64,000 bases of DNA. It comes from Linnemannia hyalina (taxonomy: Eukaryota; Mortierellomycota; Mortierellomycetes; Mortierellales; Mortierellaceae). The stretch lies in the NCBI GenBank assembly GCA_019671135.1, contig JAHRHY010000020.1, positions 434,001 through 498,000 on the forward strand. Direction: 5' to 3'. Under the pieces are notes generated by a model. The model saw nothing but the letters and a program-made list of their open reading frames with translations. It was not told the DNA's origin and searched no databases. A program made the translations under genes and the position numbers. This document shows positions 43,629 through 53,636 of this stretch, in pieces; position 1 is the stretch's first letter; each line of letters begins with the position of its first letter.

Positions 43629-44270
43629 TTATTCTTGCAAACGTCTTTGAATTTCTGCACGTTCCTTCTGCAGAACATCGATGGCCATAACGAGTGCTGC
43701 GTCCTTGTCCATGAGACTACGGAGGTCTCGAGAATTGGACTGAGATGAGTGATTATTCTCATCTGTCTCGAAAGCAGCTTCATGGCGGTAGGTTTCTTCT
43801 TGTCCGATCTCTGGCATGATCTCGACATCGACATCAGGGAGAGTGTCATCATCTACTGGTAAGGGTTCGTAGTTCATCGGCTGGGTCTCGTCCTTGCAAA
43901 CGGCATTGGTAGCGACAATCTCAAGAGCCTTGTCGTACATCTTCGGACACGGAGGAGTCTTTCTAGACGGATATCCGGCGACGTGATAACCAAAAATATA
44001 GCGGTTGCGATGAGAGGAACCGCACAAGCAGACATATTCGTAGTCGACCGAAGGATCTCGTCGAACAGAGAATTTAGCCCCCTCCAGGCGAATAGTATGT
44101 ATTATATCTTTGTGGTAACGGTTGAAGTGCTCCTTGCCTTTTCCTGTGCTGTCGGCGTTGTGTCCTAGACGACAGTGGTTGTAGGGACAAGACTTATCCT
44201 CGTCTAGAATTGCTTTTTTGCGTGGGGTTGTCCTTTTCCGTGAGGTTGGCTTTTGGCGTGGTGTTGTCAT
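43629..44270 (-). CDS. Unknown Cys/His-rich protein
   Basis: 213 residues from MTTPRQKPTSRKRTTPRKK, taking the first real ATG; the frame is open upstream through alternative starts only. A basic N terminus is followed by CPYNHCRLGHNAD...HFNRYHKDI and VCLCGSSHRNRYIFGYHVAG...PPCPKMYDKA, which look like one or two zinc-binding modules. An acidic linker and a C-terminal coiled coil (LVMAIDVLQKERAEIQRRLQE) complete it. It could bind DNA, but I cannot name a family. Its stop lies about 25 bp from the shared motif near 43,600, and its 5' side borders the tandem array at 44.34 kb. Confidence 0.55.
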   Translation of the reverse strand: MTTPRQKPTSRKRTTPRKKAILDEDKSCPYNHCRLGHNADSTGKGKEHFNRYHKDIIHTIRLEGAKFSVRRDPSVDYEYVCLCGSSHRNRYIFGYHVAGYPSRKTPPCPKMYDKALEIVATNAVCKDETQPMNYEPLPVDDDTLPDVDVEIMPEIGQEETYRHEAAFETDENNHSSQSNSRDLRSLMDKDAALVMAIDVLQKERAEIQRRLQE

Positions 44271-44339
44271 TTTGCGCGTTGTAAGAGCAACCAAGGCTGT
44301 TTGTACCTCATTCTCTAATAAACATCCACGCAGCACAAG

Positions 44340-44507
44340 TCCCTCGACAGTACACTTGCTTAAGGAAACGTCACACTGTATTGTGTGTACAAAAAAAAAT
44401 CATGGGTCACTCATCCAACAGTACACTTCTTTAGGGGGCGTCAAGGTGCATATGGTGTGTAAAAAAAAAAAAAAAAAAAACAATCACGGATCACTCATCC
44501 AACAGTA
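44340..44507. repeat. Degenerate tandem array, left block
   Basis: Units of about 70-80 bp, each starting ACAGTACACTTSTTTAGG then GGGCGTC and an A-rich run with ATCATGGGTCACTCATCC. Interrupted by the pogo element at a TA in the unit. Confidence 0.8.
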
Positions 44508-47136
44508 CACCGCGCCCTTGACATAAGAGCGAGATCGGCTCTTATGTTGAGTTTTCTATTCTATTCAATTCAATGAGAGTTTTTTTTTGTTACTTCTTTT
44601 TTCTTGATTTTTTAAAAGAAATTCCCAGACATCTACGCCGTGTAAGATAGAAAATTCAAAATGGCCACCTAGGCCGTGCAACGTAGAAATAAATTGGGGA
44701 ACATCACGCTCAACATGTTTAATCATTAATTGCATGCAACTTGAGATAGTCAGTCATTACTTCTATATCAGCCATGACTCTTTTCTCTAAGCTGGCCAGG
44801 TATTTCATCTCCCTGACTTGAAGATCGCTATGGTGCTTTCTATGGGTGGTACTATAGTGTCTGAGTTCCGTTAACATGTCATCCGCTGGGATCCTAGGCA
44901 AAGACTCCTTCTTCTTCTTGCCCGACGAGGATTGTGAGGTGTCCACTGGTGGGAAAACCGGGGTTTGCTGTGGCGGCGCCTCTTGTGATGAAGCAGGTTC
45001 TTGTGACGAAGGTGTATCAGAGGGGGGTTCCGAGATATATTGGCCTGACCGACGGTCCATGACACGCTGCTCGGGGGGTATCGGCTCTTGAGGAGCAGTG
45101 ATAGGTGGAAGATACTCGTCATCTGAGAGGCCGTCATCGGAGACATCACCCAGTTCTTCCATGGGAGGTAGGCGAGTGAAAAAGGACTTGTACCTCTCGT
45201 CAATGGCAATCTCGTCGATGTATTTTTCAAGGTGAACAGTTGGGCCTCTCCGTGACATGCTCTTAAGGAAAAGGAGGATGCCATAGTCAGTCTGGCGGTT
45301 AATGGTTGGACAGCGGTCAGGATACAGCTCTGCCAGCTCACGTTTCAAGTTGACCAACTCATCATCCGGGGTTATTTCCATGGCAGCAATCTTGAGGTAA
45401 TCTTGCATGGCCGTAGGAAGAACTGGAACTCTAGCAAAACAGTTGCGGATGCAAGACAAAGAGACGCGGTTCCATGCCTGAGGTAAGCAGGCCCACAACG
45501 GGCCCCTGGGAATCTTGGCTCTGGGGGTATCGTCGAGATGACGATAGTGAGAAATGACGGGAATCATAAGTCGACTGTACTTGACCTTGAAAGACATGAT
45601 AATACCAGCATCCAAGGGCTGTGATACAGAGGTTGTGTTCTTGGGGAGACGAACGAGGGTAATGTTGTCCAAAAGTAGCCCCGTTTCCTCCTTCTTTCCA
45701 TGTCCAGGCGCGTTGTCAATAAGCAAGGCAATATTCCTCCCCTGCCTGCCCATATCCGCATCAAGATCCCCCAGCCAACCCAGGAAAATCTCTGTGGTCA
45801 TGTATCCGGTCCCGTGGTACGATGTGTCCAGTTGCGCTTCTACTTCCAGATCCAGATCCAGAGGACGATAGGCAGCTAGGTAAGTTTTAAATGTGAATAG
45901 TCAGAAGAATATTTTGACGCATGGATAAATCACGTCAATACAACAATAACTTACATAAGACCAGTGGTTTGCGTTTATCTGTTCCAGTTGCGTTACAGCA
46001 AAGCAAAATGGATACTCTTGCGTCTCTGTTTGGTTTCCTCCCACTCACACGATCTATCGATAGAGTACGATTTGGCATAACCTTGAGGTACAATCCCGTC
46101 TCATCGCAGTTATACACATCGGATGGATCATAGGCTGTGAGTTGTTCTGCGATTGCTTCAAAGGCCGGTCTATGAAACTCCATGTCCACGTCTCCCAATT
46201 GCCCGCGACCGGTTTTCATAGTAAGCTGGTAGATATTCTTGAAGTTCCCAAGCCATCCTTTAGAAAATCCGAAGCCCTGTGGTAGCGTGTTGTCGTTTTG
46301 CCGCTCAAGAAGACGCACATAGAAGTAATAAGCCAGCTCCTTGGTCCGGCTATCGTTAACGGGCACACCTTTATCATAGCGTTAACTCAAGTGGTAATTA
46401 TTGCAATAGGATAGAGAATACTGTGAAAATGCAGTTTGTACATACCCAACGCGCGATCATCCATGATAGCGTTATATACGGCTCTCTCGACAGTCTCCAG
46501 CTTGCGCGGGAACATTCTGAACAGGGTCATCCGTCCGGGAGTATTGTCTTTGTAAGAGACAATGTTCTCTCTCTCTCTCATGATCCTGGTGGCAATGGAC
46601 TTTGGATATTTAAAGTCAACATGACTGGCGAAAGTGCTGACTGTGAGGGTCGGGATAAGCTTCTTGAGTTCCTCATATGTCGAGATAAACAGAAGTTTTT
46701 TGTCTATGGTGTGCGAGTTTCGAGATTGAGTCATCTTAGAAGCATTGCTGGTTGAGGTTGGAGGTTCCAAGCGTTTGCTGCCACCGATGGGAAGGGCAGC
46801 AGGGACACATAACTCATCCATGATCCGACGTCTAGAAGGGAGCGTCGCGAAAGAGTGATGTAGAAGAGGGTGCGGATGGTGTGAAGGCGGAAGATGAGGG
46901 TGAATGCTTCGGAGGATGATGTCTGAGCATATAGATTCAAGACTCGGTCTGTTTTTTCTATGTTGCACGGCCTAGGTGGCCATTTTGAATTTTCTATCTT
47001 ACACGGCGTAGATGTCTGGGAATTTCTTTTAAAAAATCAAGAAAAAAGAAGTAACAAAAAAAAACTCTCATTGAATTGAATAGAATAGAAAACTCAACAT
47101 AAGAGCCGATCTCGCTCTTATGTCAAGGGCGCGGTG
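44508..47136 (-). mobile_element. Pogo-type DNA transposon with long terminal repeats
   Basis: 2,629 bp flanked by TA (44506-44507, 47137-47138). Ends start CACCGCGCCCTTGACATAAG and form near-perfect inverted repeats of about 190 bp. If the element is removed, the tandem unit ACAG-TA-CACTTCTTTAGG is restored exactly. It carries one spliced transposase gene on the minus strand with no visible lesion. Confidence 0.92.
44719..46821 (-). CDS. Pogo/Tigger-like transposase (CENP-B fold plus DDE_1)
   Basis: Exons 46446-46821, 45955-46368 and 44719-45875 (introns of 77 and 79 bp) encode 648 residues from MDELCVPAALPIGGSKR. The N-terminal region has a helix-turn-helix-like segment (EELKKLIPTLTVSTFASHVDF), then a second DNA-binding region (GFSKGWLGNFKNIYQL). 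Catalytic residues: D of VYNCDETGLYL (about 215), D of LLIDNAPGH (about 317) and D of SVSQPLDAGII, with 34 residues between the last two (DD34D). LPKNTTSVSQPLD is a family signature. The Ser/Pro-rich C terminus ends in a coiled region. Length and phases are right, so it may be active. Confidence 0.9.
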
Positions 47137-47357
47137 TACACTTCTTTAGGGGGCGGGCATCAAGGAGCATATTATTTACATGTGTCATTCAGACAACAGT
47201 ACACTTGTTTAGGGAGGCGTCAAAGTGTACAAAAAAAATCATGGGTCACCCATCCAACAGTACACTTTTTTAGGGGGTGTATTGTTTATGAGAAAAATCG
47301 TGTGTTATTTAAACAACATACATTTCTTTAGAGGGCGTCAAGGAGCATATTGTTTAC
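47137..47357. repeat. Degenerate tandem array, middle block
   Basis: About four more units of the array, e.g. ACAGTACACTTGTTTAGGG at about 47,203, ending at the left end of DIRS copy 2. Confidence 0.8.
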
Positions 47358-47548
47358 ATTATTCTTCCTTGCCAGGGACTCTATCTGTGTGTATCTTTCT
47401 TTTATTATTAGCCGTGACTTCCGAAAAAAAAAAAATTGAAAATGAAAAATGAAAACAAAATAAAGGGGACTCTGGGTGATCTGTTGATCTCTATCTTTCT
47501 TTTTCACGGCCGGAACACTCTCCCCGAATCTCGGAACGATCCTCCCCC

Positions 47549-48496
47549 ATGTCCCATGCACCCAATCCTACGGCCCCCGATGTCGATATCGACATTTACA
47601 CGACCCTTCGCCTTATGCAGGAGCAAATGCAGCAACAGCAACTCCTTTTACAACAGCAACAAGCCAGGATTCAACAACTGGAGGCCGAATCAGTCGAACA
47701 GGACGGCAAAGTGGTCTGCAAGCCCCGAGCAACCACTCTCAAGCTCTACGAAGAACTCCTCAACATCTATCCAGCCATCGGGGAACCCAAGTTCTTCGAT
47801 TCCGAGCTACCCAAGAACCATGACGTTTTCGATTGGAACGACTACCATTACACCGAGGGTATGGATTACAAGCCTCCCCCAGTTTTGCAACACTCCGAAG
47901 TGTCCCTCACGGATGCAGCCAAGCGACACGAACGTGATTTGGCAACAATCCAAGGATATTTGGCACACACAACCCGGTTCTACGACACTCTCGCCCATGA
48001 GATCATCAAAAATAAGGAATCCGACTCGGCTCACGGCAAACGTACGCTCGGTTTCCTCAACACCGTACGTATCTCAGCATCCCACGACGCTTCCAGGATC
48101 AGTCGGATGCGAGAGAACCTTTACCTCGACGAACTCGGTATTAAGCATGGAAACGACAAGGAGGAATCCCTTTTCACTTTGGAATCACTGGCAGCCAAAA
48201 AAGCAGCCGCTGATCTGGTTCGAAAGACATACAAGAAATACGAACCTCCAAAGGACAAGACCAAGAAGCCTGACAACAAGTCTACCAAGGACAAGTCAGC
48301 AACAGACGACAAACCCAAGGACCAGCAGTCGGGAAAGTCGCAACCCAAGGACAAGTCAGGATATAGGTCCGACAACGGCAAGTCGGGTTACAAGTCGGAC
48401 GGAGGCAAGTATGGTAGCAAGCCTCGGTACAAGTCTGGTGGCAGTCAAGACAGGAAGCAACCAGACCAGGGAAACGACGGGGAGGAGTCGGATTAG
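47549..48496 (+). CDS. DIRS gag-like protein, copy 2
   Basis: 315 residues. At least one residue differs from copy 1 (Val to Gly in TIQGYLAHT). Gln-rich coiled coil (about 20-45) and a KDKSGYRSDNGKSGYK tail. Intact. The role is inferred from its place before RT. Confidence 0.75.
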   Translation: MSHAPNPTAPDVDIDIYTTLRLMQEQMQQQQLLLQQQQARIQQLEAESVEQDGKVVCKPRATTLKLYEELLNIYPAIGEPKFFDSELPKNHDVFDWNDYHYTEGMDYKPPPVLQHSEVSLTDAAKRHERDLATIQGYLAHTTRFYDTLAHEIIKNKESDSAHGKRTLGFLNTVRISASHDASRISRMRENLYLDELGIKHGNDKEESLFTLESLAAKKAAADLVRKTYKKYEPPKDKTKKPDNKSTKDKSATDDKPKDQQSGKSQPKDKSGYRSDNGKSGYKSDGGKYGSKPRYKSGGSQDRKQPDQGNDGEESD

Positions 48497-48537
48497 TAGG
48501 AGGACGACTTCTCCAGTTCCAGGAGGCATGGAGAGAG

Positions 48538-50361
48538 ATGACGGATTCGACCTGGGTCAACAACATCATCAGGTCGGGCTACAGCATCATTTTCGACCGA
48601 CCTCCACCACTGCGCCTACCACCGCTACACGATCCGTTCAATTCACCGGAGGAACGGACGGCTATCGACGAAGAGGTCCGTACTTTATTACGGAAAAAGG
48701 CTATCGAAGGTTGCAGCGGGAAGGGATTTTACAGTCGTATCTTCACTATCCCCAAGAAGACGGGAGACCTACGCCCAGTGTTGAACCTACGTCCACTCAA
48801 CCAATTCTTGACAGCACCCAAGTTCAAGATGGAAACCCTTACCAACATTTGCAGGATGCTCAAACCTGGCGACTGGCTTACGAGTATCGACCTCAGCGAT
48901 GCGTTTCTACATGTGGCAGTCCATCCAGCATCTCGCAGGTACCTCCGCTTCCGGTGGGGAGCGGAGTCATACCAGTTCCGAACTCTGCCTTTCGGACTTT
49001 CACTTTCCCCCTTCGTCTTCACAAAAATCGTGCGTCCAATTCTCAAGTGGGCAAGGGAGAAAGGGATCAGGATCTCGGCATATCTCGACGACATCCTCAT
49101 CGCAGCCAGGACCAAGGAGGAGGCCAAGGAGCATACTCGTCTAGTTCGGGAACAGCTGGAAAAGCTTGGATTCCTTATCAAGAACACCAAGTCAACACTA
49201 GATCCTACCCAATGTATCGACCATCTTGGGTTCAGGATCAACACCGGCAACATGTCACTGTCGGTTCCAAGGCCAAAAGTCCGCGACCTGCGCAGGGAAG
49301 CGGAGAAGCTGATCAGAGCAGGAACGGTTCAACTTCGGCGGCTGGCGGCATTTATCGGGAAGGCGATCGCGATGACGGTGGCGGTCTTTCCGGCTCGACT
49401 GAGGACGAGGAATCTGATTCAGGTTCAGAATGCAGCTCTGGCCAAGAAATGCAAGTGGACGGACCCGGTCACATTGGATACGGCGGCACTGGAGAATCTC
49501 AGCTGGTGGCGATCTCATCTTTCGGAGTGGAACGGTCAAGGATTCTTGCCTCAGAGGACGGAAGTCGACGCATACACCGATGCCTCGGAGGAGGCATGGG
49601 GGATTGTGATCGAGGGCAAGGAGATGTCCAGGACATGGAGCGCATTGGAACAACCACACCACATCAATTGGAAGGAGCTGCGGGTCATCTGGCACTTGGT
49701 CCACCTTTCAGAAACGATCGGGAAGACCATTCATGTTATTTGCGACAACATGACAACCATTGCCCAGATCAACAAATTCGGCGGGACGAGGTCTCGACCA
49801 CTACTCGACCTGACGACCAGGATATGGAACCACTGCATGGCAATGGGCACACGACTCAAGACGACATACGTTCCCTCACAGTTCAATCCAGCAGATGCAC
49901 CGTCCAGGAGGATGACGACGCAGCTGGAGTGGTCGATCGACAAGTCATTCTTCCAAACCCTCGAGTCGACATGGGGTCACCACCACATCGACCTATTTGC
50001 AACAGCAACGAACGCCAAAGTTCCTCGATACATCTCATGGAAGCGGGAGGAATCCGCCTGGGGCCAGGACGCGTTCAACAGCAACTGGTCCAACATGAAC
50101 AGAGTTTATGCGTGTCCACCGTGGTCGCTAATCACCAAGGTCCTCCAGAAGATCAAGCAGGACAAGGTCAAGGCAACGGTCATCACTCCATTCTGGACGA
50201 GCGCGCTCTGGTATCCTATGATCACAGCCATGTCGGTCGACAAGCCTCTACGGATCCCGAGGAACCAAGTCTTACCAGCTCCGGGGAACAGTCCACACAT
50301 CCTCGAGAGGAATACAATGTGGTCGCTCTCGGCCTGGAACGTCGACGGCAACAAGCAGTAG
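48538..50361 (+). CDS. DIRS reverse transcriptase-RNase H, copy 2
   Basis: 607 residues, intact. RT catalytic AYLDDILIA at about 182; RNase H from DAYTDASEEAWG at about 345. Differences from copy 1 are scattered, e.g. GAESYQF against GAALYEF and EGKEMSRTWSALEQ against EDKERSRTWSASEQ, so the copies are separate insertions of one family. A different frame stays open over the same DNA from 47436 to 50534. Confidence 0.88.
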   Translation: MTDSTWVNNIIRSGYSIIFDRPPPLRLPPLHDPFNSPEERTAIDEEVRTLLRKKAIEGCSGKGFYSRIFTIPKKTGDLRPVLNLRPLNQFLTAPKFKMETLTNICRMLKPGDWLTSIDLSDAFLHVAVHPASRRYLRFRWGAESYQFRTLPFGLSLSPFVFTKIVRPILKWAREKGIRISAYLDDILIAARTKEEAKEHTRLVREQLEKLGFLIKNTKSTLDPTQCIDHLGFRINTGNMSLSVPRPKVRDLRREAEKLIRAGTVQLRRLAAFIGKAIAMTVAVFPARLRTRNLIQVQNAALAKKCKWTDPVTLDTAALENLSWWRSHLSEWNGQGFLPQRTEVDAYTDASEEAWGIVIEGKEMSRTWSALEQPHHINWKELRVIWHLVHLSETIGKTIHVICDNMTTIAQINKFGGTRSRPLLDLTTRIWNHCMAMGTRLKTTYVPSQFNPADAPSRRMTTQLEWSIDKSFFQTLESTWGHHHIDLFATATNAKVPRYISWKREESAWGQDAFNSNWSNMNRVYACPPWSLITKVLQKIKQDKVKATVITPFWTSALWYPMITAMSVDKPLRIPRNQVLPAPGNSPHILERNTMWSLSAWNVDGNKQ

Positions 50362-50537
50362 AGAAGGGAGCACCCGGATGTTTGAGCATTACCGCCGCGC
50401 TAAAGAAGGAGATCCCGCCGGACGACGTTGACACACACGGCCGTCGGTCATCCCCAGCCATTGTTGAAGCGTGCTACAGGATCTCGCGATCTCTAACAAG
50501 CAACTTCGCCGCAGCCATATTTCCTCAACTCTGAACC

Positions 50538-50636
50538 CACAGATAGAGTCCCTGGCAAGGAAGAATAATGGATAGCGTTGCCGAATGTAATGACGGCTAA
50601 AGCCTATTATTCGACAACGCCAGGTACTCTAGATGT
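50538..50636. repeat. DIRS internal complementary region, copy 2
   Basis: The junction GAATAAT|GGATAGCG at 50569/50570 equals the complement of the element's two ends joined. Confidence 0.8.
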
Positions 50637-50842
50637 CCCACCCGACCCGCCCTTTTCTAGCAAGTAGATAGAGATCAACAGATCACCCAGAGTCCCCTTT
50701 ATTTTGTTTTCATTTTTCATTTTCAATTTTTTTTTTTTTTCGGAAGTCACGGCTAATAATAAAAGAAAGATACACACATCTAGAGTCCCTGGCGTTGTCG
50801 AATAATAGGCTTTAGCCGTCATTACATTCGGCAACGCTATCC

Positions 50843-50950
50843 AAAAAAAATCTTGTGTCATTCAAACAACAGTACACTTGCTTAAAAGTGCATTTTGTGC
50901 AAAAAAAAATTCATGCATCCCCTACAGTACACTTGTACAGTATGTCTTTT
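50843..50950. repeat. Degenerate tandem array, right block
   Basis: The last two or three units after DIRS copy 2 (ACAGTACACTTGCTTAAAAG, then ACAGTACACTTGTACAG). Confidence 0.75.
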
Positions 50951-51175
50951 TTCTCGGGTCAAAGAAAAAAGTCTAGCGCTATGAAAGTACGATACCTTGA
51001 ATAAAGCGTATTGTTTCTGCAATGCTATCTCATCTGCCAGTAATGTATGCTTTTTTACACCATGCCAAAACAGCTATGTAAGTAACTGTAGGCATAAATA
51101 GATGGTGATTAATCCTTATACAATAAAGCACAGCTCATCTCTTCAAAAACTCAATCATCAGGTACCAACCCAATC

Positions 51176-51523
51176 ATGTCTTCCTTGCACACTCTTTCTC
51201 TTTCCACCCTTTCTATTCTCAATGACCTCCTCATTAGTGTTGTCGGAGTGGAAGATGACAGCACTCCCATTCTGATGTTTGTGGATGCTCGTGACACTGT
51301 TGCGGGTCTCAAGGAACAGATCTTTCGGTCCTTCACCTCTGACTAGGTGCTTGAACCACACAGAATCCGTCTGATTTGCACCGATACAAACGGCGGAAGC
51401 GTATATGTCTCTACTCCTTTCCCCCTGGAAGCGAATCAAATGCGCCATGTTTCGAATGATGCGAAACTTAAATCCTTTTTGGATGAATATGCATGTGTCC
51501 GTTTTCAAGTCCTCCCCTGGTAA
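51176..51523 (+). pseudogene. Small ubiquitin-like-fold candidate with internal TAG
   Basis: 116 codons including the stop, from MSSLHTLSLSTLSILNDLL to TAA 51521-51523, with one TAG at 51344-51346 (codon 57). Both sides read as one protein: PILMFVDARDTVAGLKEQIF before and VLEPHRIRLICTDTNGGSVYV after. The spacing of the LKEQI helix and RIRLIC strand is reminiscent of a ubiquitin-like fold, but similarity is weak. An AT-rich leader with ATAAAT and a CT-rich region precedes the ATG. It is either a pseudogene or a gene with a sequencing error. Function unknown. Confidence 0.5.
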
Positions 51524-51998
51524 TGAATTGTTTTTTGTAATAGACCTCTTTACACCATATTATTGAATCACATTCATTAACAATCCATCATTCTATCTGC
51601 CTTTAGCATATAACACACAAGACGTTGCTGCAAGTCCTGTTCACTTAGCAAACGATAGCAATAAAATTTAGTTGGCGCATCCATGCCATTGATTATTGTT
51701 TACTCTTTCCGTTTTCACACTCTGCATGGTTATACTAAATCCTCTCTTACACAGTTATTATCATCCTTTTAGATATCTTTTACCCACTTGCCATTCCTTC
51801 ACACACTTATAAAAGTCACTCTCCTCGCCCCTCTTTCATCCTTATCCCATCAAACTCTTTCCTCTTCACATCTTCCCTTCTATCTCTCTACCTCTTCCTT
51901 CACAAATCCTCTCTTCTGCTTCTCTACCTCTTTGTCCATAGATCGTCTCTTCCACCTCTTGCTCCACAGATCCTCTCTTCCACCTCTCACTCTTCATT
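51524..51998. other. Spacer and CT-rich leader
   Basis: AT-rich, then from about 51,800 strongly pyrimidine-rich with repeated CTCTTCCACCTCT blocks leading to the next ATG. No gene seen. Confidence 0.45.
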
Positions 51999-52952
51999 AT
52001 GTCTCCGCGTAACACCACCTCGTCGAAAAGACCGCTTGAATATGAAGATGCTCCATCTCGTCCGCAAAAGAGGGTCTCTTCTAGACGACCTCTTCAAGAA
52101 ATACCTCAACTCAGCTCGCCCAACATGGACGACAAGCACAGCAATTGCAACACGAGCTTTTCCATGAACAACTATAACAACAACCCCAACAAAGAAAACG
52201 GTTCTTAATCGTCCAATGATGTGCTCCCTTCTTGGGTTTCTAACAGACGTCGTCGTCCGCAATACGATTCACAATCCATATCATCTACTCACTCCTTGGG
52301 CGACAACGACCATCCAGCATCTCTGTCCTCTGGGAGAGACCTAGTTGCTTATAGACCCTTCAACGGCGTTCCTTCTTCTGATATGTCCTCTTCAACCTCG
52401 TCTGACTTCCAGGCCAACATCGCCAGGCCCATTACTGCCTCTCCTTCGATACACGTTATGCCTCCTCTCTACATACGAAATGTCGAGCATTTTTCTTCTG
52501 CTTTGTTTGCAACTATACACCATCACTCTAACCGGCCTGCTAAGGACAACCATCAAGACCACACTGTCAATGCCAACCAACAAGCTGACCACACTGTCGA
52601 GGCCGACCAACAAGCTAACCACACTGTCAAGGCCGACCAACAAGCTAACCACACTGTCAAGGCCGACCAAGCTGACCACACTGTCGATGGTCATAGTAGT
52701 GAAGGATTGCGCCTGCAGTTCATCAACTTACATCTTCGACATATGGACTTTCTCGAGACTGAGATGAGGCTCATGAGACCATTTGAAACACTATTACTTG
52801 AAGATTGGGAGAAGGCAAGAAACAGTGAGAGTTCGGATACGTTTGTTTGCGATTCTCCATATGGAAGGGTTGATGATGCTCAGCGTAGAATTAGAGATCT
52901 TTCCGACAACTTTTTGAAAACTAGCGATGCAGCACGACCTTTTATTTTGTGA
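51999..52952 (+). pseudogene. Unknown Ser/Asn-rich protein with internal TAA
   Basis: A frame of 317 codons from MSPRNTTSSKRPLEYEDAP to the TGA at 52950-52952, with one TAA at 52206-52208 (codon 70). Residues before it (NNYNNNPNKENG) and after it (SSNDVLPSWVSNRRRRPQY) share composition, so the stop is probably secondary. Low-complexity N terminus; a tandem DQQANHTVKA-type repeat near residues 185-228; then a helical C terminus (LRHMDFLETEMRLMRPFETLLLEDWEKAR). No known domain. Like its neighbour at 51176 it carries exactly one stop. Confidence 0.5.
52558..52687. repeat. 30-bp coding minisatellite
   Basis: About four copies of ACCACACTGTCAAGGCCGAC then CAACAAGCTA, in frame with the protein above (ten-residue unit). 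Confidence 0.85.
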
Positions 52953-53463
52953 TTCATTAAATACATACCACACAAATTTTATATAGCAGCCACAAACATT
53001 GTTTAATAGGTTTGATTTTGTGAACATTGTCTTGGGTTGTTGAACAGGGAGGAGTGGAGTGGATACCTTGATTGGGATAATGGAAAAAATGAGGAGGGTA
53101 TGAGAGAAAAGACCTAGCCTTTATATACAAAAATTGACATGGGAGTAAATCATTGCTACTTGGGGTTATGATTTGGGATGGAGTACATCCTGAGTGGAAT
53201 GCCAAGTAAGCATGGGAGGGTGAGTTCATGGTGCTGCGCAGTGGCAGATTCAAAGGAGCACAGGACTGAGTAAAGTTTTGTGGCTGATAGGCTCTCATTG
53301 TGGCTGCAATGTGGCTGAAAGAATGTTCTAGCGGGCTATATTTAGATCGATTGAGATGGGCTGCGGTTAATTTTTTTTTTTTTTTGAGAGAGAGGGGGAG
53401 AGGATTGAGGTGTTACTGGGAAATTGAGGAAAAGGTGCCAACAAATATAACATAGGGAGATAT
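52953..53463. other. Spacer before the 28S fragment
   Basis: No gene. A poly-T and GA-rich tract lies at 53,370-53,405. From about 53,415 the sequence (AAATTGAGG...AAGGTGCCA...AACATAGGGAGATA) looks like strongly diverged 28S rRNA just upstream of the conserved part. Confidence 0.45.
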
Positions 53464-53501
53464 TAACTGGCTTGTGGCAGCCAAGCGTTCATAGCGACGT
53501 T

Positions 53502-53537
<36 letters not shown>

Positions 53538-53581
53538 ACTGAAGCAGAATTCAGTAAGCGTTGGATTGTTCACCCACTAAT

Positions 53582-53636
<55 letters not shown>

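Larger units (their letters stand above)
47358..50842 (+). mobile_element. DIRS-like retrotransposon copy 2, lacking the recombinase gene
   Basis: 3,485 bp on the plus strand with the same ends, inverted terminal regions (47358 to about 47498, about 50668-50842), internal complementary region and two ORFs as copy 1. The left flank TTGTTTAC and right flank AAAAAAAATC belong to the tandem array. No target duplication is seen, as expected for DIRS. Between the RT stop (50361) and the internal complementary region (50538) there is no room for a recombinase. Confidence 0.85.

Noticed and set aside
44340..50950. CRISPR-like array
   Set aside because: Units vary along their whole length and there are no unique spacers or cas genes; it is an ordinary degenerate tandem repeat in a eukaryote.
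18643..52208. UAG recoded as an amino acid in this organism
   Set aside because: TAG also ends clearly complete genes (e.g. DIRS RT at 50361, the 596-residue gene at 39714), and other interrupted genes use TAA or TGA. Ordinary nonsense changes explain the data.
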